From Clostridia bacterium (GTDB lineage: Bacteria; Bacillota; Clostridia; Oscillospirales; CAG-272), in NCBI GenBank assembly GCA_017446155.1, contig JAFSRI010000042.1, positions 1 through 64,000 on the forward strand: a stretch of DNA of 64,000 nucleotides, in the 5' to 3' direction. The position numbers and the translations under genes are program-made. Within the stretch, counting starts at the first letter, position 1, and each line of letters starts with the position of its first letter. Shown here one piece after another: positions 44,891-55,300 of the stretch. The notes under the pieces were generated by a model. That model saw nothing but the letters and a program-made list of their open reading frames with translations, was not told where the DNA came from and made no database searches.

Positions 44891-45652
44891 ATGGAAAAGA
44901 TAACAAGCAGGCAAAACCCGAAAATATCGGAGGCGTGCGCCCTTCAAAAGAAGAAATGCCGCGACGAGAGCGGAGAATTTTTCTTCGAGGGGATAAAACT
45001 CTTGCGCGAGGCAAAGCGCGAAAACGTGAATATTGTGCGGGTTTTCGTCACCGCCGCCGCCATCGACGCTTACGGGGACGAGCTTTCGGGTGAGTTTGAA
45101 ACGGTAGAGGTGAGCGACTCCGTTTTTGAGAAGTTGACGACGGAGAACGCTCCGCAGGGGGTGTTCACGGTTGCGAGGATGCTTGCTCCCAAACGAAAAC
45201 CGACAGGGCTTTCAATAATTCTCGACGCGCTCTCGGATCCGGGAAATCTCGGCACGGTGATACGCTGCGCCGACGCGTTCGGAGTGGAGAAGATTTACCT
45301 CAGCGACACGTGCGCCGACGTGTATAACCCCAAGACTGTTCGCGCGGCGATGGGATCTGTTTTCAGAGTTCCGACGGAGCGCGGAGATATTGAAAAGAAC
45401 ATAAAAGAATTGCAAAATAACGGCTATTCGGTTTACGCCGCCATGCTTGACGAAAACGCTCTGCGCGCCGAAGAAACCGAGAAGGACGGAAAGACGGCTT
45501 TTGTCATCGGCAACGAGGGGCACGGCGTGTCGAAAAGTGTGAGAGACGCTTGCGACGGCAGTGTTTTTATTCCGATGAGAGAGGACAGCGCCGAGTCGCT
45601 CAACGCCTCGGTAGCGGCGGCGATACTGATGTGGGAACATAAAAAAATTTGA
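44891..45652 (+). CDS. SpoU/TrmH-family RNA 2'-O-ribose methyltransferase
   Basis: 253 residues. An N-terminal substrate-binding domain (KITSRQNPKI ... FFFEGIKLLREA) precedes the knotted SPOUT domain with DALSDPGNLGTVIRCADAFGV and the cofactor-binding VIGNEGHGVS and N-A-S-V-A-A-A motifs. The 23S or tRNA target is not evident; it resembles the RlmB/TsnR-like clostridial 'RNA methyltransferase' downstream of rplT. The ATG at 44891 is chosen because it starts the family domain and has GGGGTGG nearby. Confidence 0.9.
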   Translation: MEKITSRQNPKISEACALQKKKCRDESGEFFFEGIKLLREAKRENVNIVRVFVTAAAIDAYGDELSGEFETVEVSDSVFEKLTTENAPQGVFTVARMLAPKRKPTGLSIILDALSDPGNLGTVIRCADAFGVEKIYLSDTCADVYNPKTVRAAMGSVFRVPTERGDIEKNIKELQNNGYSVYAAMLDENALRAEETEKDGKTAFVIGNEGHGVSKSVRDACDGSVFIPMREDSAESLNASVAAAILMWEHKKI

Positions 45653-45666
45653 CGGAGGGGAAACGG

Positions 45667-46899
45667 ATGGAACGGTTGATTTATTGGATATGGCTGTCGT
45701 TGAGATGCGGCGCCGGAAGCGAAAGCGGAACGTATCTTTTGGCACAGTTCAAAGATCCGAAAGCCGTGTATGACGCCGACGACAAGGCTTTATCGGCGGT
45801 GGGCGGAATATCGGAAGAACTGAAAAAGGCACTGTTGGACAAGGATATTGAGCTTTGTAAAAGAATACTCGATTATTGCCGCCGCACGAACGTTTCCATC
45901 ATGACTTGCGACGACACCATATATCCCGAACGGCTGCGCTCGATACACGCAAAGCCGATATTGCTTTATTACAAGGGCAAAATTCCGCAGATAGACGACA
46001 GCGTTCTCGTTGCCGTTGTGGGAACACGTTCCTGCACGCAATACGGTGAGAAAACCGCATACAAATTCGGCGCGGAGCTGGCGCAGGGCGGCGCTATCGT
46101 CGTTTCCGGCATGGCGCTCGGAATTGACGCCTATGCCGCTCGCGGCGCGCTGTCGGTCAAAGGGCACACGATAGCCGTGCTCGGATGCGGCATCGACACG
46201 GCGTACCCGCCGCAGAACAAAGACCTTATGCAGCAGATAATGATGACGGGAACGGTTATAACCGAATACGCGCCGGGAACTCAGCCGTCCGGAAAGAATT
46301 TTCCCGTGAGAAACAGAATAATATCAGGGCTATGTCAGGCTACGCTTGTGGTTGAGGCCGACAGGCACAGCGGTGCGCTTATTACGGCGGGAAGAGCCAT
46401 GTCGCAGGGACGCGACGTGTTTGCCGTTCCCGGCAGAATAGGCGAGCAGGCGAGCGAGGGTACAAACGACCTTATTCGCAACGGCGCGAAGATAGCGCTT
46501 TCGGGCAAGGATATTCTTGAAGAATATGAACTGTTGTATCCGCATAGAATATTTACCGAAAATATCTCTCAAAACCGTTTTGTCACGTCGCAGAAATTAA
46601 GAGTTGCGGCGACGGATATGAAACTCGATCAAGCGCCGCCTCCGCCGAGATATACGAAAAAGAGAACAATGCCCGCAACGCCGAAAAAGAGAAACGAGCC
46701 GGATATTTCTTATCTTACGGAGCAAGAACAGGCTGTGTTCCGTATAATGAACGGAAAAATGACCTCCGACGAAATACGCGCGGCGGCACTTGAAAACAAC
46801 ATTCCCGTGGAAACGGGGGAGCTGCTTAGCATTTTGACAACGCTTGAAATTTACGGGCTTATTTCCGCGCTTCCGGGCGGAAGTTATGAAAGGTCATAA
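45667..46899 (+). CDS. dprA: DNA-processing protein DprA
   Basis: 410 residues. The Rossmann-like DprA domain (VAVVGTRSCTQYGEK ... VSGMALGIDAYAARGAL ... GCGIDTAYPPQNKDL) binds incoming single-stranded DNA and loads RecA in transformation. A C-terminal winged-helix domain of about 70 residues follows a Pro-rich linker. The family is present in many non-competent bacteria, so competence is not proved. GGAGGGG precedes the ATG at 45667. Confidence 0.93.
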   Translation: MERLIYWIWLSLRCGAGSESGTYLLAQFKDPKAVYDADDKALSAVGGISEELKKALLDKDIELCKRILDYCRRTNVSIMTCDDTIYPERLRSIHAKPILLYYKGKIPQIDDSVLVAVVGTRSCTQYGEKTAYKFGAELAQGGAIVVSGMALGIDAYAARGALSVKGHTIAVLGCGIDTAYPPQNKDLMQQIMMTGTVITEYAPGTQPSGKNFPVRNRIISGLCQATLVVEADRHSGALITAGRAMSQGRDVFAVPGRIGEQASEGTNDLIRNGAKIALSGKDILEEYELLYPHRIFTENISQNRFVTSQKLRVAATDMKLDQAPPPPRYTKKRTMPATPKKRNEPDISYLTEQEQAVFRIMNGKMTSDEIRAAALENNIPVETGELLSILTTLEIYGLISALPGGSYERS

Positions 46900-46908
46900 A
46901 AAATTTAC

Positions 46909-46937
46909 TTGACAGAAAATGCGCGGTTGTGTATAAT
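46909..46937 (+). promoter_or_regulatory. Promoter of topA
   Basis: TTGACA (46909-46914), a 17-base spacer and TATAAT (46932-46937): perfect consensus, placed just after the dprA stop. Confidence 0.88.
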
Positions 46938-46972
46938 GGCAATCGACGCATAAGCGAAAAATATATAAGGAG

Positions 46973-47017
46973 ATGTGCCATAGGGCAATCGTGCGAAGAT
47001 GCATCATTATCTTGTGA
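46973..47017 (+). CDS. Possible 14-codon leader peptide overlapping topA
   Basis: The only strong ribosome site before topA is AAGGAG at 46967-46972. An ATG follows at once (46973) in another frame, giving MCHRAIVRRCIIIL and a TGA at 47015-47017, 16 bases inside topA. The spacing to this ATG is too short for ideal initiation, and that to topA (27 bases) too long. It may couple translation, or be meaningless. Confidence 0.25.
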   Translation: MCHRAIVRRCIIIL

Positions 47018-49227
47018 TAATTGAATCGCCGTATAAAGCGCCGGCGATAAACTCATATTTGGGAAAAGAATATTCGGTGGTGGCGTCCAAAGGTCATGTA
47101 AGGGACCTTCCGAAAAGCTCGCTTGGAGTTGACACCGAACATGATTTTACCGTAAAATACGTAACGATACAAGGCAAAGCCGAGCTGATAAATCAGCTGA
47201 AAAAAGACGTGAAAAACGCCGACAAGGTGTTCTTTGCAACCGACCCTGACCGCGAGGGCGAGGCTATCTCGTGGCATTTGGCGACGGTGTTGGGCATAAA
47301 GCCCGAGGACGCGAACAGAGTTACGTTCAACGACATAACAAGAAAAACCGTGCTTGCAGGAATAGAAAATCCGCGGGCGATAGACATGAACCTGGTAAAT
47401 TCCCAGCAGGCGAGAAGAACGCTTGACAGAATTGTGGGCTATAAATTAAGCCCTTACCTGTGGAAAACCGTGAAGAGCGGGCTTTCTGCGGGAAGAGTTC
47501 AGTCGGTGGCGACGAGGATAATAGTTGAAAGAGAAGCTGAGATAAAGGCGTTTGTTCCGAAAGAATATTGGACGGTGGACGCCTCTCTCAAAACGCAGAA
47601 AAGAAATAAGATAACGGCTCGTTTTTACGGCGACGAAAACGGCAAAATAGAACTCAACAACGAAGAGGAAGCAAATAAAATAACTTCCGCATGCGATGGC
47701 AACGACTTTAAAGTGCTTTCGCACGCAAACAACAGAAAGAGCAAATCTCCCGCGCCGCCGTTCACGACGTCTACTATGCAGCAGGAAGCGGCAAGACGGC
47801 TCGGGTTCCAGTCGAAAAAGACAATGATGGTGGCGCAGGAACTGTATGAGGGTATAAATCTCGGATCTGCTTTCGGCGGCACCCACGGTGTCATCACATA
47901 CATGAGAACCGACTCGCTGAGAATTTCCGACGAGGCGGCTGACGCGGCAAAAACCTTCATTACGGAGAATTTCGGTGCGGAATTTTATCCGTCGAAGCGC
48001 AGAGTTTATAAATCTGCTTCGTCCGCTCAGGACGCGCATGAGGCAATTCGCCCCGCGGACATGACTTTGCCGCCCGAAAAAATAAAGGGGGCGCTCTCAA
48101 ACGACCAATATAAGCTGTATAAGCTGATTTGGGACAGATTCATCGCAAGCCAAATGAAAAACGCCGAGCTTGAAATCCTTTCAGCCGACATCGGATGCGC
48201 GGGATATGTTTTCAAAACGAGCGAATATATTGTGAAATTCAAGGGATATATGCTTGTCTACGACGACAGCGATGAAAGCGACGAGCTGAAAAGCAAGTTG
48301 CCGGAACTCAGCGACGGCGAAACGCTTTTGAAAGAATCGCTTTCCGCCAAGCAGAATTTCACAGACCCGCCGGCACATTTCACCGAAGGATCGCTTATTA
48401 AGTTTCTTGAAGAAAAAGGTATCGGTCGCCCGAGCACGTACGCGCCGACCATCACCACAATCGTTTCACGCGGATACGTAAAACGCGACAAAAAAGCGCT
48501 TATCTCAACTCCGCTCGGCGAGGCGACGGTCGAAATAATGAAAAAGAACTTCCCGGAGATAGTAAACTATAAGTTTACGGCAAATATGGAGGAAGAGCTT
48601 GATAAGATTGCAAGAGGCGAAACGACGTATGAGCAGGTATTGACCGATTTCTACGGCGATTTTGAAAAGACGCTCGATAAAGCACAAGCGACGATCTCAG
48701 AGAGCAAGGTGAAAATTCCGGACGAGGAATCCGACATAATCTGCGAAAAATGCGGTAGAAAAATGGTGATAAAACACGGCAGATTCGGCGATTTCGCCGC
48801 TTGCCCCGGATACCCCGAATGTAAAAACACAAAGAAGCTCGACAAGAAGGGTACGGTTGTTGAAAAACCGAAGGAAGAACCTGAGAAAACCGACCTTAAA
48901 TGCCCGAGATGCGGCGGAGAGCTTGTTATACGTCAAAGCTCTTTCGGAAAATTCTATGCTTGTACAAACTTCCCGAAATGCAGATATACTAAGGCAATAC
49001 TTGAACCTATCGGCGTAAAATGCCCGAAATGCGGCAAAGAAATCGTAAAAGCATATGGCAGACGTAAAAATCTTTATTACCGCTGTGAAGATTACCCCGA
49101 GTGCGATTTTTCAAGCTGGGATCTTCCCACCGATAAAAAATGCCCGAAATGCGGCAAAATGCTTTTTGAAAAAGCTAAAAAAGGTCTTTATTGCGCCGAT
49201 GAAAATTGCGGATATAAAGAGTTTTAA
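46999..49227 (+). CDS. topA: DNA topoisomerase I
   Basis: 742 residues. The TOPRIM domain (VIIESPYKAPAINSYLG ... FFATDPDREGEAISWH) binds Mg2+; Y301 in VITYMRTDS is the DNA-linking tyrosine; GIGRPSTYAPTI is the toroid motif. The C-terminus has four cysteine zinc-ribbon repeats (CEKCG..., CPRCG..., CPKCG..., CPKCG...CADENCG). It relaxes negative supercoils. The N-terminal VIIESPYKAPAI differs from the usual VIVESPAKAKTI but keeps the key Glu. An in-frame TAG at 46981 limits the start to ATG 46999. Confidence 0.95.
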   Translation: MHHYLVIIESPYKAPAINSYLGKEYSVVASKGHVRDLPKSSLGVDTEHDFTVKYVTIQGKAELINQLKKDVKNADKVFFATDPDREGEAISWHLATVLGIKPEDANRVTFNDITRKTVLAGIENPRAIDMNLVNSQQARRTLDRIVGYKLSPYLWKTVKSGLSAGRVQSVATRIIVEREAEIKAFVPKEYWTVDASLKTQKRNKITARFYGDENGKIELNNEEEANKITSACDGNDFKVLSHANNRKSKSPAPPFTTSTMQQEAARRLGFQSKKTMMVAQELYEGINLGSAFGGTHGVITYMRTDSLRISDEAADAAKTFITENFGAEFYPSKRRVYKSASSAQDAHEAIRPADMTLPPEKIKGALSNDQYKLYKLIWDRFIASQMKNAELEILSADIGCAGYVFKTSEYIVKFKGYMLVYDDSDESDELKSKLPELSDGETLLKESLSAKQNFTDPPAHFTEGSLIKFLEEKGIGRPSTYAPTITTIVSRGYVKRDKKALISTPLGEATVEIMKKNFPEIVNYKFTANMEEELDKIARGETTYEQVLTDFYGDFEKTLDKAQATISESKVKIPDEESDIICEKCGRKMVIKHGRFGDFAACPGYPECKNTKKLDKKGTVVEKPKEEPEKTDLKCPRCGGELVIRQSSFGKFYACTNFPKCRYTKAILEPIGVKCPKCGKEIVKAYGRRKNLYYRCEDYPECDFSSWDLPTDKKCPKCGKMLFEKAKKGLYCADENCGYKEF

Positions 49228-49235
49228 TAACAATT

Positions 49236-49268
49236 CAGCCGACGGAATTTCCGTCGGCTGTTTTTTGT
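49236..49268 (+). terminator. Terminator of topA
   Basis: CAGCCGACGGA (49236-49246) pairs with TCCGTCGGCTG (49250-49260) around ATT, then TTTTTTG. Confidence 0.88.
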
Positions 49269-49522
49269 TTTTATGCATCGGCTTGCCTGCTTTGACAGTA
49301 TAAAATCGGCAGATATGAAAAGCGGTTTCTGTCGATAAAAGCCGTAAACACGCATATGCCGTTGCTTTTCGGTTATATGAAAATAATATTTTTATTGCGG
49401 CGGCAATTAAAGATTGCTTATAAGAAATATCAAATCGTGAGAAAATGCGAGAAGCGAAAACGCAAATGAGGTTTTGTTGAGAACAGATTTATGCACAAGT
49501 TGCTTTTTTGCGTCGAAACATA
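49269..49522. other. Intergenic stretch without recognisable features
   Basis: About 250 AT-rich bases between the topA terminator and the plsX promoter. No FapR-like operator, frame or repeat stands out. Confidence 0.55.
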
Positions 49523-49551
49523 TTGAAATATTTAATTACTTGATATATAAT
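49523..49551 (+). promoter_or_regulatory. Promoter of the plsX-rnc-smc cluster
   Basis: TTGAAA (49523-49528), a 17-base spacer and TATAAT (49546-49551), 32 bases ahead of plsX. Confidence 0.75.
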
Positions 49552-49582
49552 ATATTATAAAACTTTATTATGGGGTAAAATT

Positions 49583-50611
49583 ATGAAAATAATTCTCGAC
49601 GTAATGGGCGGCGATAATCCCCCGGAGGCGATTGTACGCGGGGCGATAATGGCAAAAGAGAGCGTGAGCTCTCGCATAGTGCTTGTAGGTAATGAAACGA
49701 TGATAAGAGAAGCGCTGGCAAAACACGGCGCCGATGAAAACGATTTTGATATAGTTCACAGTGACGGCGTGATAACGATGGAAGACGGGCCGATGTGTAT
49801 CGTGCAGAAGAAGAAAGATTCATCGATGGCAAAGGCACTGACACTGCTCGCGCAGGGCGAGGGCGACGCCTGCGTTTCGTGCGGAAACACGGGGGCGCTG
49901 TTTACGGGCGCGACGCTTATAGTCCGCAGGATAAAGGGCGTAAGACGCGCGGCGCTGGCGACGATAATGCCTTATGACAACGACGTGATGCTTATCGACA
50001 GCGGGGCAAACGTTACGGTTACAGCCGATTATCTTGTGCATTTTGCATATCTCGGCTCGATATACATGAGAAAAGTTTACGGGCTTGAAGCGCCGAGGGT
50101 GGCGATAATAAACAACGGAGAAGAAAAACACAAGGGCACGCCGCTTGTGCTTGAAGCCAGAGAGCTTATGCTCGGCGACGAGTATATCAACTTTGTGGGC
50201 AGCGTAGAGGGTCAGGAGTTGCCTTATGCCAAGTGCGACATCGCCGTGTGCGACGGCTTTACGGGCAATGTGATACTTAAAACGAGCGAAGGGCTGAGCA
50301 ATTATATAACCGACGCGGCAATGGCCGCGATCAAAGCAGCGGGCAACGCGAGCGAAGAGGTGCTCGAAGCGATGGAAAAGATAAGACGTCGCTTTGACAG
50401 CACAGAATACGGCGGGGCGGTGATGATCGGACTTACAAAGCCCGTAGTCAAGGCGCACGGAAGTTCTGACAGCAACGCCATAAAGAACGCGCTTATCTGT
50501 GCTGAAAAATACGCAAAGAGCGACGTCACCTCGGATATAGAAAAGGCGTTTGAAGTGCTCGACCCGCTAGCGCAGCTTGCCAACGGAGGAAAAAATGACT
50601 CAAAGAAATGA
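49583..50611 (+). CDS. plsX: Phosphate acyltransferase PlsX
   Basis: 342 residues. MKIILDVMGGDNPPEAIVRGA is the PlsX N-terminal signature and GFTGNVILKTSEG the later one. It converts acyl-ACP to acyl-phosphate for PlsY in phospholipid synthesis. Its last 17 bases overlap rnc; there is no fabD/acpP here, unlike Bacillus. The ribosome site is GGGG. Confidence 0.95.
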   Translation: MKIILDVMGGDNPPEAIVRGAIMAKESVSSRIVLVGNETMIREALAKHGADENDFDIVHSDGVITMEDGPMCIVQKKKDSSMAKALTLLAQGEGDACVSCGNTGALFTGATLIVRRIKGVRRAALATIMPYDNDVMLIDSGANVTVTADYLVHFAYLGSIYMRKVYGLEAPRVAIINNGEEKHKGTPLVLEARELMLGDEYINFVGSVEGQELPYAKCDIAVCDGFTGNVILKTSEGLSNYITDAAMAAIKAAGNASEEVLEAMEKIRRRFDSTEYGGAVMIGLTKPVVKAHGSSDSNAIKNALICAEKYAKSDVTSDIEKAFEVLDPLAQLANGGKNDSKK

Positions 50612-51311
50612 GGCTTATCCGAAAAATGCCGCGGAACTTGAAGCAAAGCTGGGATACAGTTTTTCAGACAAGGAACTTTTGTTGCAGGCGCTCAGACATT
50701 CGTCTTATTCAAACGAAGCGCGGACAAGCTCCAATGAACGCCTTGAATTTCTCGGAGATTCGGTGCTTTCGAAAATAGTGAGCGAATATCTGTATAAGAC
50801 TTTCCCTGAAAGGAACGAGGGGGATCTTTCAAATATACGGCGGCAGCTTATAGAGCAGAAAACGCTCGCAACATTCGCAAGAGAACTTGAAATAGGTAAA
50901 TATTTGTTCCTTGGACATGGGGAAGAAAACGGCGGCGGACGGGATCTTGATTCAAATCTCGAAGATGCGTTTGAGGCAATAGTCGGCGCGATATACCTCG
51001 ACGGAGGCGACGCGAGTGCCGAAAAGTTCGTTTTATCGATAATATCCGATACGGCGAAGGAGATCTCGTCGTCGAAAAAACTTATAGATCCGAAGTCGCT
51101 TTTGCAGGAGATAGTTCAGGACACGCCCGGTGAAAAGCTCGAATACGTTATCACGGGCGAGGAGGGACCGGACCACGATAAGACATTCTATTGCGACGTT
51201 ATGGTGAACAGCAACGTGATAGGGTCCGGCGTCGGACACAGTAAAAAAGAAGCCGAAAAAGCCGCGGCGAGAAAAGCGCTGAAATTGTTCGGCGCGACGA
51301 ATTTTGAATAA
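50595..51311 (+). CDS. rnc: Ribonuclease III
   Basis: 238 residues. The catalytic signature NERLEFLGDSVL, with the metal-binding acidic residues, is followed by LEDAFEAIVGAIYLDGG and a C-terminal double-stranded RNA binding domain (GVGHSKKEAEKAAARKAL). It processes rRNA and structured mRNA. The ATG at 50595 has GGAGGA and overlaps the end of plsX; the next gene begins immediately after the stop. Confidence 0.96.
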   Translation: MTQRNEAYPKNAAELEAKLGYSFSDKELLLQALRHSSYSNEARTSSNERLEFLGDSVLSKIVSEYLYKTFPERNEGDLSNIRRQLIEQKTLATFARELEIGKYLFLGHGEENGGGRDLDSNLEDAFEAIVGAIYLDGGDASAEKFVLSIISDTAKEISSSKKLIDPKSLLQEIVQDTPGEKLEYVITGEEGPDHDKTFYCDVMVNSNVIGSGVGHSKKEAEKAAARKALKLFGATNFE

Positions 51312-52325
51312 ATGAAAAAACACGTAAACATTCCGATATTCGTGCCGCATATGGGTTGTCCGCACGCGTGTGTGTTTTGCAATCAAAGGACGATTTCGGG
51401 ACATGACAAGCCGGATTTTACAAAAGTCAGGAGCGAGATAGAAAACGCGCTTAAAAGCGTTGATAATGAAAAGCAAGAGGCGCAGATAGCGTTTTTCGGC
51501 GGGAGCTTTACAGGCATCGAGCGCAAGGACATGATATTTCTTTTATCGGTGGCAAAAGAATTTATTGACGACGGCAGGGTGAGTTCGATACGTATTTCCA
51601 CCCGCCCGGATTATATCGACGAAGAAATAATCGAAATACTGAAAAAATACGGCGTGAAAAGCGTGGAGCTCGGAATACAAAGCTGCTCGGACAGGGTGCT
51701 CGGCGTGTGTGAGCGCGGGCACGACAGGGAAACGTCCGTAAAAGCCGGAAGAATGATCGTTGACGCGGGGCTTGAACTTGTGGGACAGATGATGATAGGT
51801 TTGCCGTCGTCGAGCGCGGATGATGAAAAAGAAACGGCGCGGGCGATAGTCGATATGGGCGCCAAAGCCGCAAGGATATATCCGACCGTTGTTTTTTGCG
51901 GCACGGAACTTGCAAGAATGGCGGAGCGCGGAGAATATACTCCGCTGTCGCGCGACGATGCCGTTGAGAGAAGCGAGGGAGCGTTTGAAATTTTTGTCGA
52001 CTCAGGCGTTGACGTTATTCGCATCGGGCTTCAATCGAGCGAGGCGCTTTGCGCGGGAGAAGAGATTGCGTGCGGCAAATATTGCGAGGCGATAGGCGAA
52101 ATGGTTATCTCGCGGTATTTTGAAAAACGCCTGACGGAGAAATTTGACGGCGTTTGCGGCGGCGACGCGGTGATAAAGGTCAATCCGCGGCGAGTATCGA
52201 ACGCGGCCGGTTATCATGCCGAAACAAAAAAGAAACTGAAAGAAAAACATAAACTGAAATCTCTTAAAATCATAGGTGACGCGGCTCTTGATGAATTTGA
52301 GATAATGATAAAGACAAATGTGTAA
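51312..52325 (+). CDS. Radical SAM protein, Elp3-like, of the rnc-smc cluster
   Basis: 337 residues. CPHACVFC is the C-x3-C-x2-C cluster motif (C16, C20, C23), followed by FFGGSFTGI and VELGIQSCSDRVL, typical of the Elp3/YhcC-like group. No acetyltransferase domain is attached. The family is regularly found between rnc and smc in clostridia; its reaction is not established. It directly abuts the rnc stop. Confidence 0.88.
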   Translation: MKKHVNIPIFVPHMGCPHACVFCNQRTISGHDKPDFTKVRSEIENALKSVDNEKQEAQIAFFGGSFTGIERKDMIFLLSVAKEFIDDGRVSSIRISTRPDYIDEEIIEILKKYGVKSVELGIQSCSDRVLGVCERGHDRETSVKAGRMIVDAGLELVGQMMIGLPSSSADDEKETARAIVDMGAKAARIYPTVVFCGTELARMAERGEYTPLSRDDAVERSEGAFEIFVDSGVDVIRIGLQSSEALCAGEEIACGKYCEAIGEMVISRYFEKRLTEKFDGVCGGDAVIKVNPRRVSNAAGYHAETKKKLKEKHKLKSLKIIGDAALDEFEIMIKTNV

Positions 52326-52340
52326 AGGAGAGTGAAAAGG

Positions 52341-55300
52341 TTGCGGCTGAAATCACTTGAAATGCAGGGATTTAAATCGTTCCCCGACAAGACAGTCGTC
52401 AATTTCGACCAAGGTATTACCGTGGTCGTTGGACCGAACGGCTCGGGAAAATCAAATATATCGGACGCAATGCGTTGGGTGCTGGGCGAAATGTCAACGA
52501 AAAGCATCCGCGGCTCGAAAATGGAGGACGTTATTTTTGCCGGTTCGCAAAAGAGAAGCCCAATGGGGTTTGCCGAGGTTTCCGTGACGCTTGACAACAG
52601 CGAAGAAGACGGAAAGATTGCCTCGATGGCCGATTATGACGAAATAACCGTAACTCGCCGTTATTATCGCGCAGGAGAGGGAGAATATTTTATAAACCGC
52701 AAGCCGGTAAGACTGAAAGACGTTCACGAGTTGTTTTTCAATACCGGTCTCGGCAAAGGCGGGTATTCGATCATCGGTCAGGGCAGAATAGCCGAGATAA
52801 TCTCGTCGAAGAGCGAGGACAGACGTGCAATATTCGAGGAAGCGGCGGGAATTGCGAAATATCGTCACCAGAAAGAGGACGCGGAGAAAAAACTTGCGCA
52901 GACGCTGGACAACCTTGTAAGGTTGGAGGATATTGAAAGCGAACTCGAAACGCGTGTGGGGCCGCTTGAAAAAGAGGCGGAAAAAGCGAAAAAATATCTT
53001 GAAATAAGAGATGAGAAAAAAACGGTTGACCTTTCGCTTTCGATATATGATATAGACGTGGCAAAGGCTGAAGCGGGCGAGTTTGAAATGAAGCTGGCGG
53101 CGGCGAAAAACGATCTGGACAAAGCCGACGCCGATATTGCCGACCTCGACCGCCGCAGTGACGAGCTGTTTTCGGCTTTGCAGGAAAACAAAGCCGACAG
53201 CGAGAGAGTGAGCGACGATATTTCCGCGTGGACGGAGAAAATATATGAGTGCGAGTCGGAAAAGAAACTCGCTGAAAATGATATTGAACATATAAGCGCA
53301 AGGCTGAGCGAGGCGAAAAGCTCTTTTGAAGAAAAGCAAAACGCGGCTTTGACATTGAAAGCCGAGGAAAAGACGCGCACCTCCTCCCTTGACAAAGCGA
53401 AAGCAAAAAGAGACGGGCTGCTTTCTTTGCAAAACGAGATAAACAAAGAAACGGAGAGCGTATCAAAACGGATTGACGAGCTTGAAGCCGAGGAAACGAA
53501 ACTTGCCGACGAATGCGAGGCGACGAGAGGAGCCGAGGTGGAAGCGAAACTGTCGAGAACGGTGGCGCAAACGCAAAGAGAGAGCGATTTGAAAAAAGCC
53601 GCCGACATTTCAGTGGAAATGGCAAAGCACGACGACGACATCGCCTTGCTTGACGACAGAATATCAAAGGCGAAAGCTAAAATTGAGGGATATAAAGAAA
53701 AGATAAACGCGGCGAGCGGCGAGGTAGCCGAGGTGAGCCGCCGTAAAGAAGAAAAAGAAGTGCTTGCCAGACGTCTTGCTTCACAGAAAAACGATTTGTT
53801 CCTTGAAATTTCCCAGCGAAAACATCAGATAGCGAACCTTCTCAGAATGGAAGAGCTGCTTGAAGGATATTCAAGGGCGGTAAGGTTCGTGATGAGCGAA
53901 TATAAACAGGGCAATATAAAAGACCAAAACGGAAAAAACCCCGTGATTTACGGGCCTGTTTCGCAGTTTGTCACGGTGTCGGAGAAATATTCTCAGGCAT
54001 TGGAGGTGGCGTTCGGGCAGTCGCTGCAAAATATTATTGTAGACGACGAGGCGTGCGCCAAGACGGCGATTTCGTTCCTTAAACGTAAAAGCGCCGGACG
54101 CGCGACGTTTTATCCGCTGACGACGATGAAAGGCTCGCCGCTTGACGGGGTGAAGCTTGGAATCGACAGAATGAACGGGTATGTTGCCGTTGCGAATACG
54201 CTTGTGTCGTGTGACGCGAAGTTTAGAAATATCGTAGATTATCTGACGGGACGGATCATTGTGGCGTCAGACATGGACAGCGCTTCGCTTATCGCAAGAA
54301 AACTCGATTTCAAATATAAAATAGTCACCCTTGACGGGCAGGTTATTAACGCCGGAGGAAGCTATACGGGCGGGTCGGTTTCCGGCGACGCACAGATGCT
54401 TTCGCGCAGGGCGCAAATAGACCGCTTGGGCGACGAGATAAAATCGCTTGAAAAAGAAAGCGCCGAAACCGACGATGAGATAGCGGCAAACGAAAAGGCG
54501 CTGAGCGACATTAAAAACGAAGAAAAAGCCATGCTTGGATCGCAGTCGATGATAAAGACGCTGGCTGACGCCGAAACGACGCAAATGAAGATACTCGAAT
54601 CGAACAAGGCAGTGATTGCGGAGTCGAGAGAGCAGCTCAAAGGTCAGTATGACGCGCTGATGGCGGACGCCGAAAACGAAGGTGACACCGCAAAGGCGTG
54701 TGACGAAACTATTTCTTCTTGCCAAATAAAACTTGCCCGGGCAGAAAAGGACATATGCGACGTAAAGAACGCACGCGTTGCCGCCGAGGGTAGACTTGAA
54801 GGGCTGAAAAGCCGCGCCGCCGACTGTTCGGTCGAGCTTGCGGTTGAGGAAAAGAACGTCGAAATGCGTGAGGCGGAACTTTCCGTTTGCAGAGAAAAGA
54901 TCGACGCAAACTCCCGCGAAGCCGAGGAGCTGACGATGATAAGTGAAGCCGCCGAAAGCGAAATTAAAGAGAAAAAGCGGATAATCGAAGAATGTGAAAT
55001 GACTGCCGCTGAAACTCAGACACAGATAGACGCGGTGACAAGCCAAAAGTCGAGGCTTTCTTCCGAAAGCCTGAACATAGAACGAAGGCTTAACGAAACG
55101 CGGACAAAACAAAAGGAAGTTTCACACACGCGCGACCTTGTTTTCAGGGAATATACGACGGCGGAAGCCGCATTCAATCGTGCCACCGAAAAACAGGATA
55201 AACTCATCTCTTTTTTGTGGGACGAATATGAGATAACATATTCCGAGGCGACGGCGCAGATAACGGAAAAAATAACCGAAAAGACGCGCCATGAGGCTGT

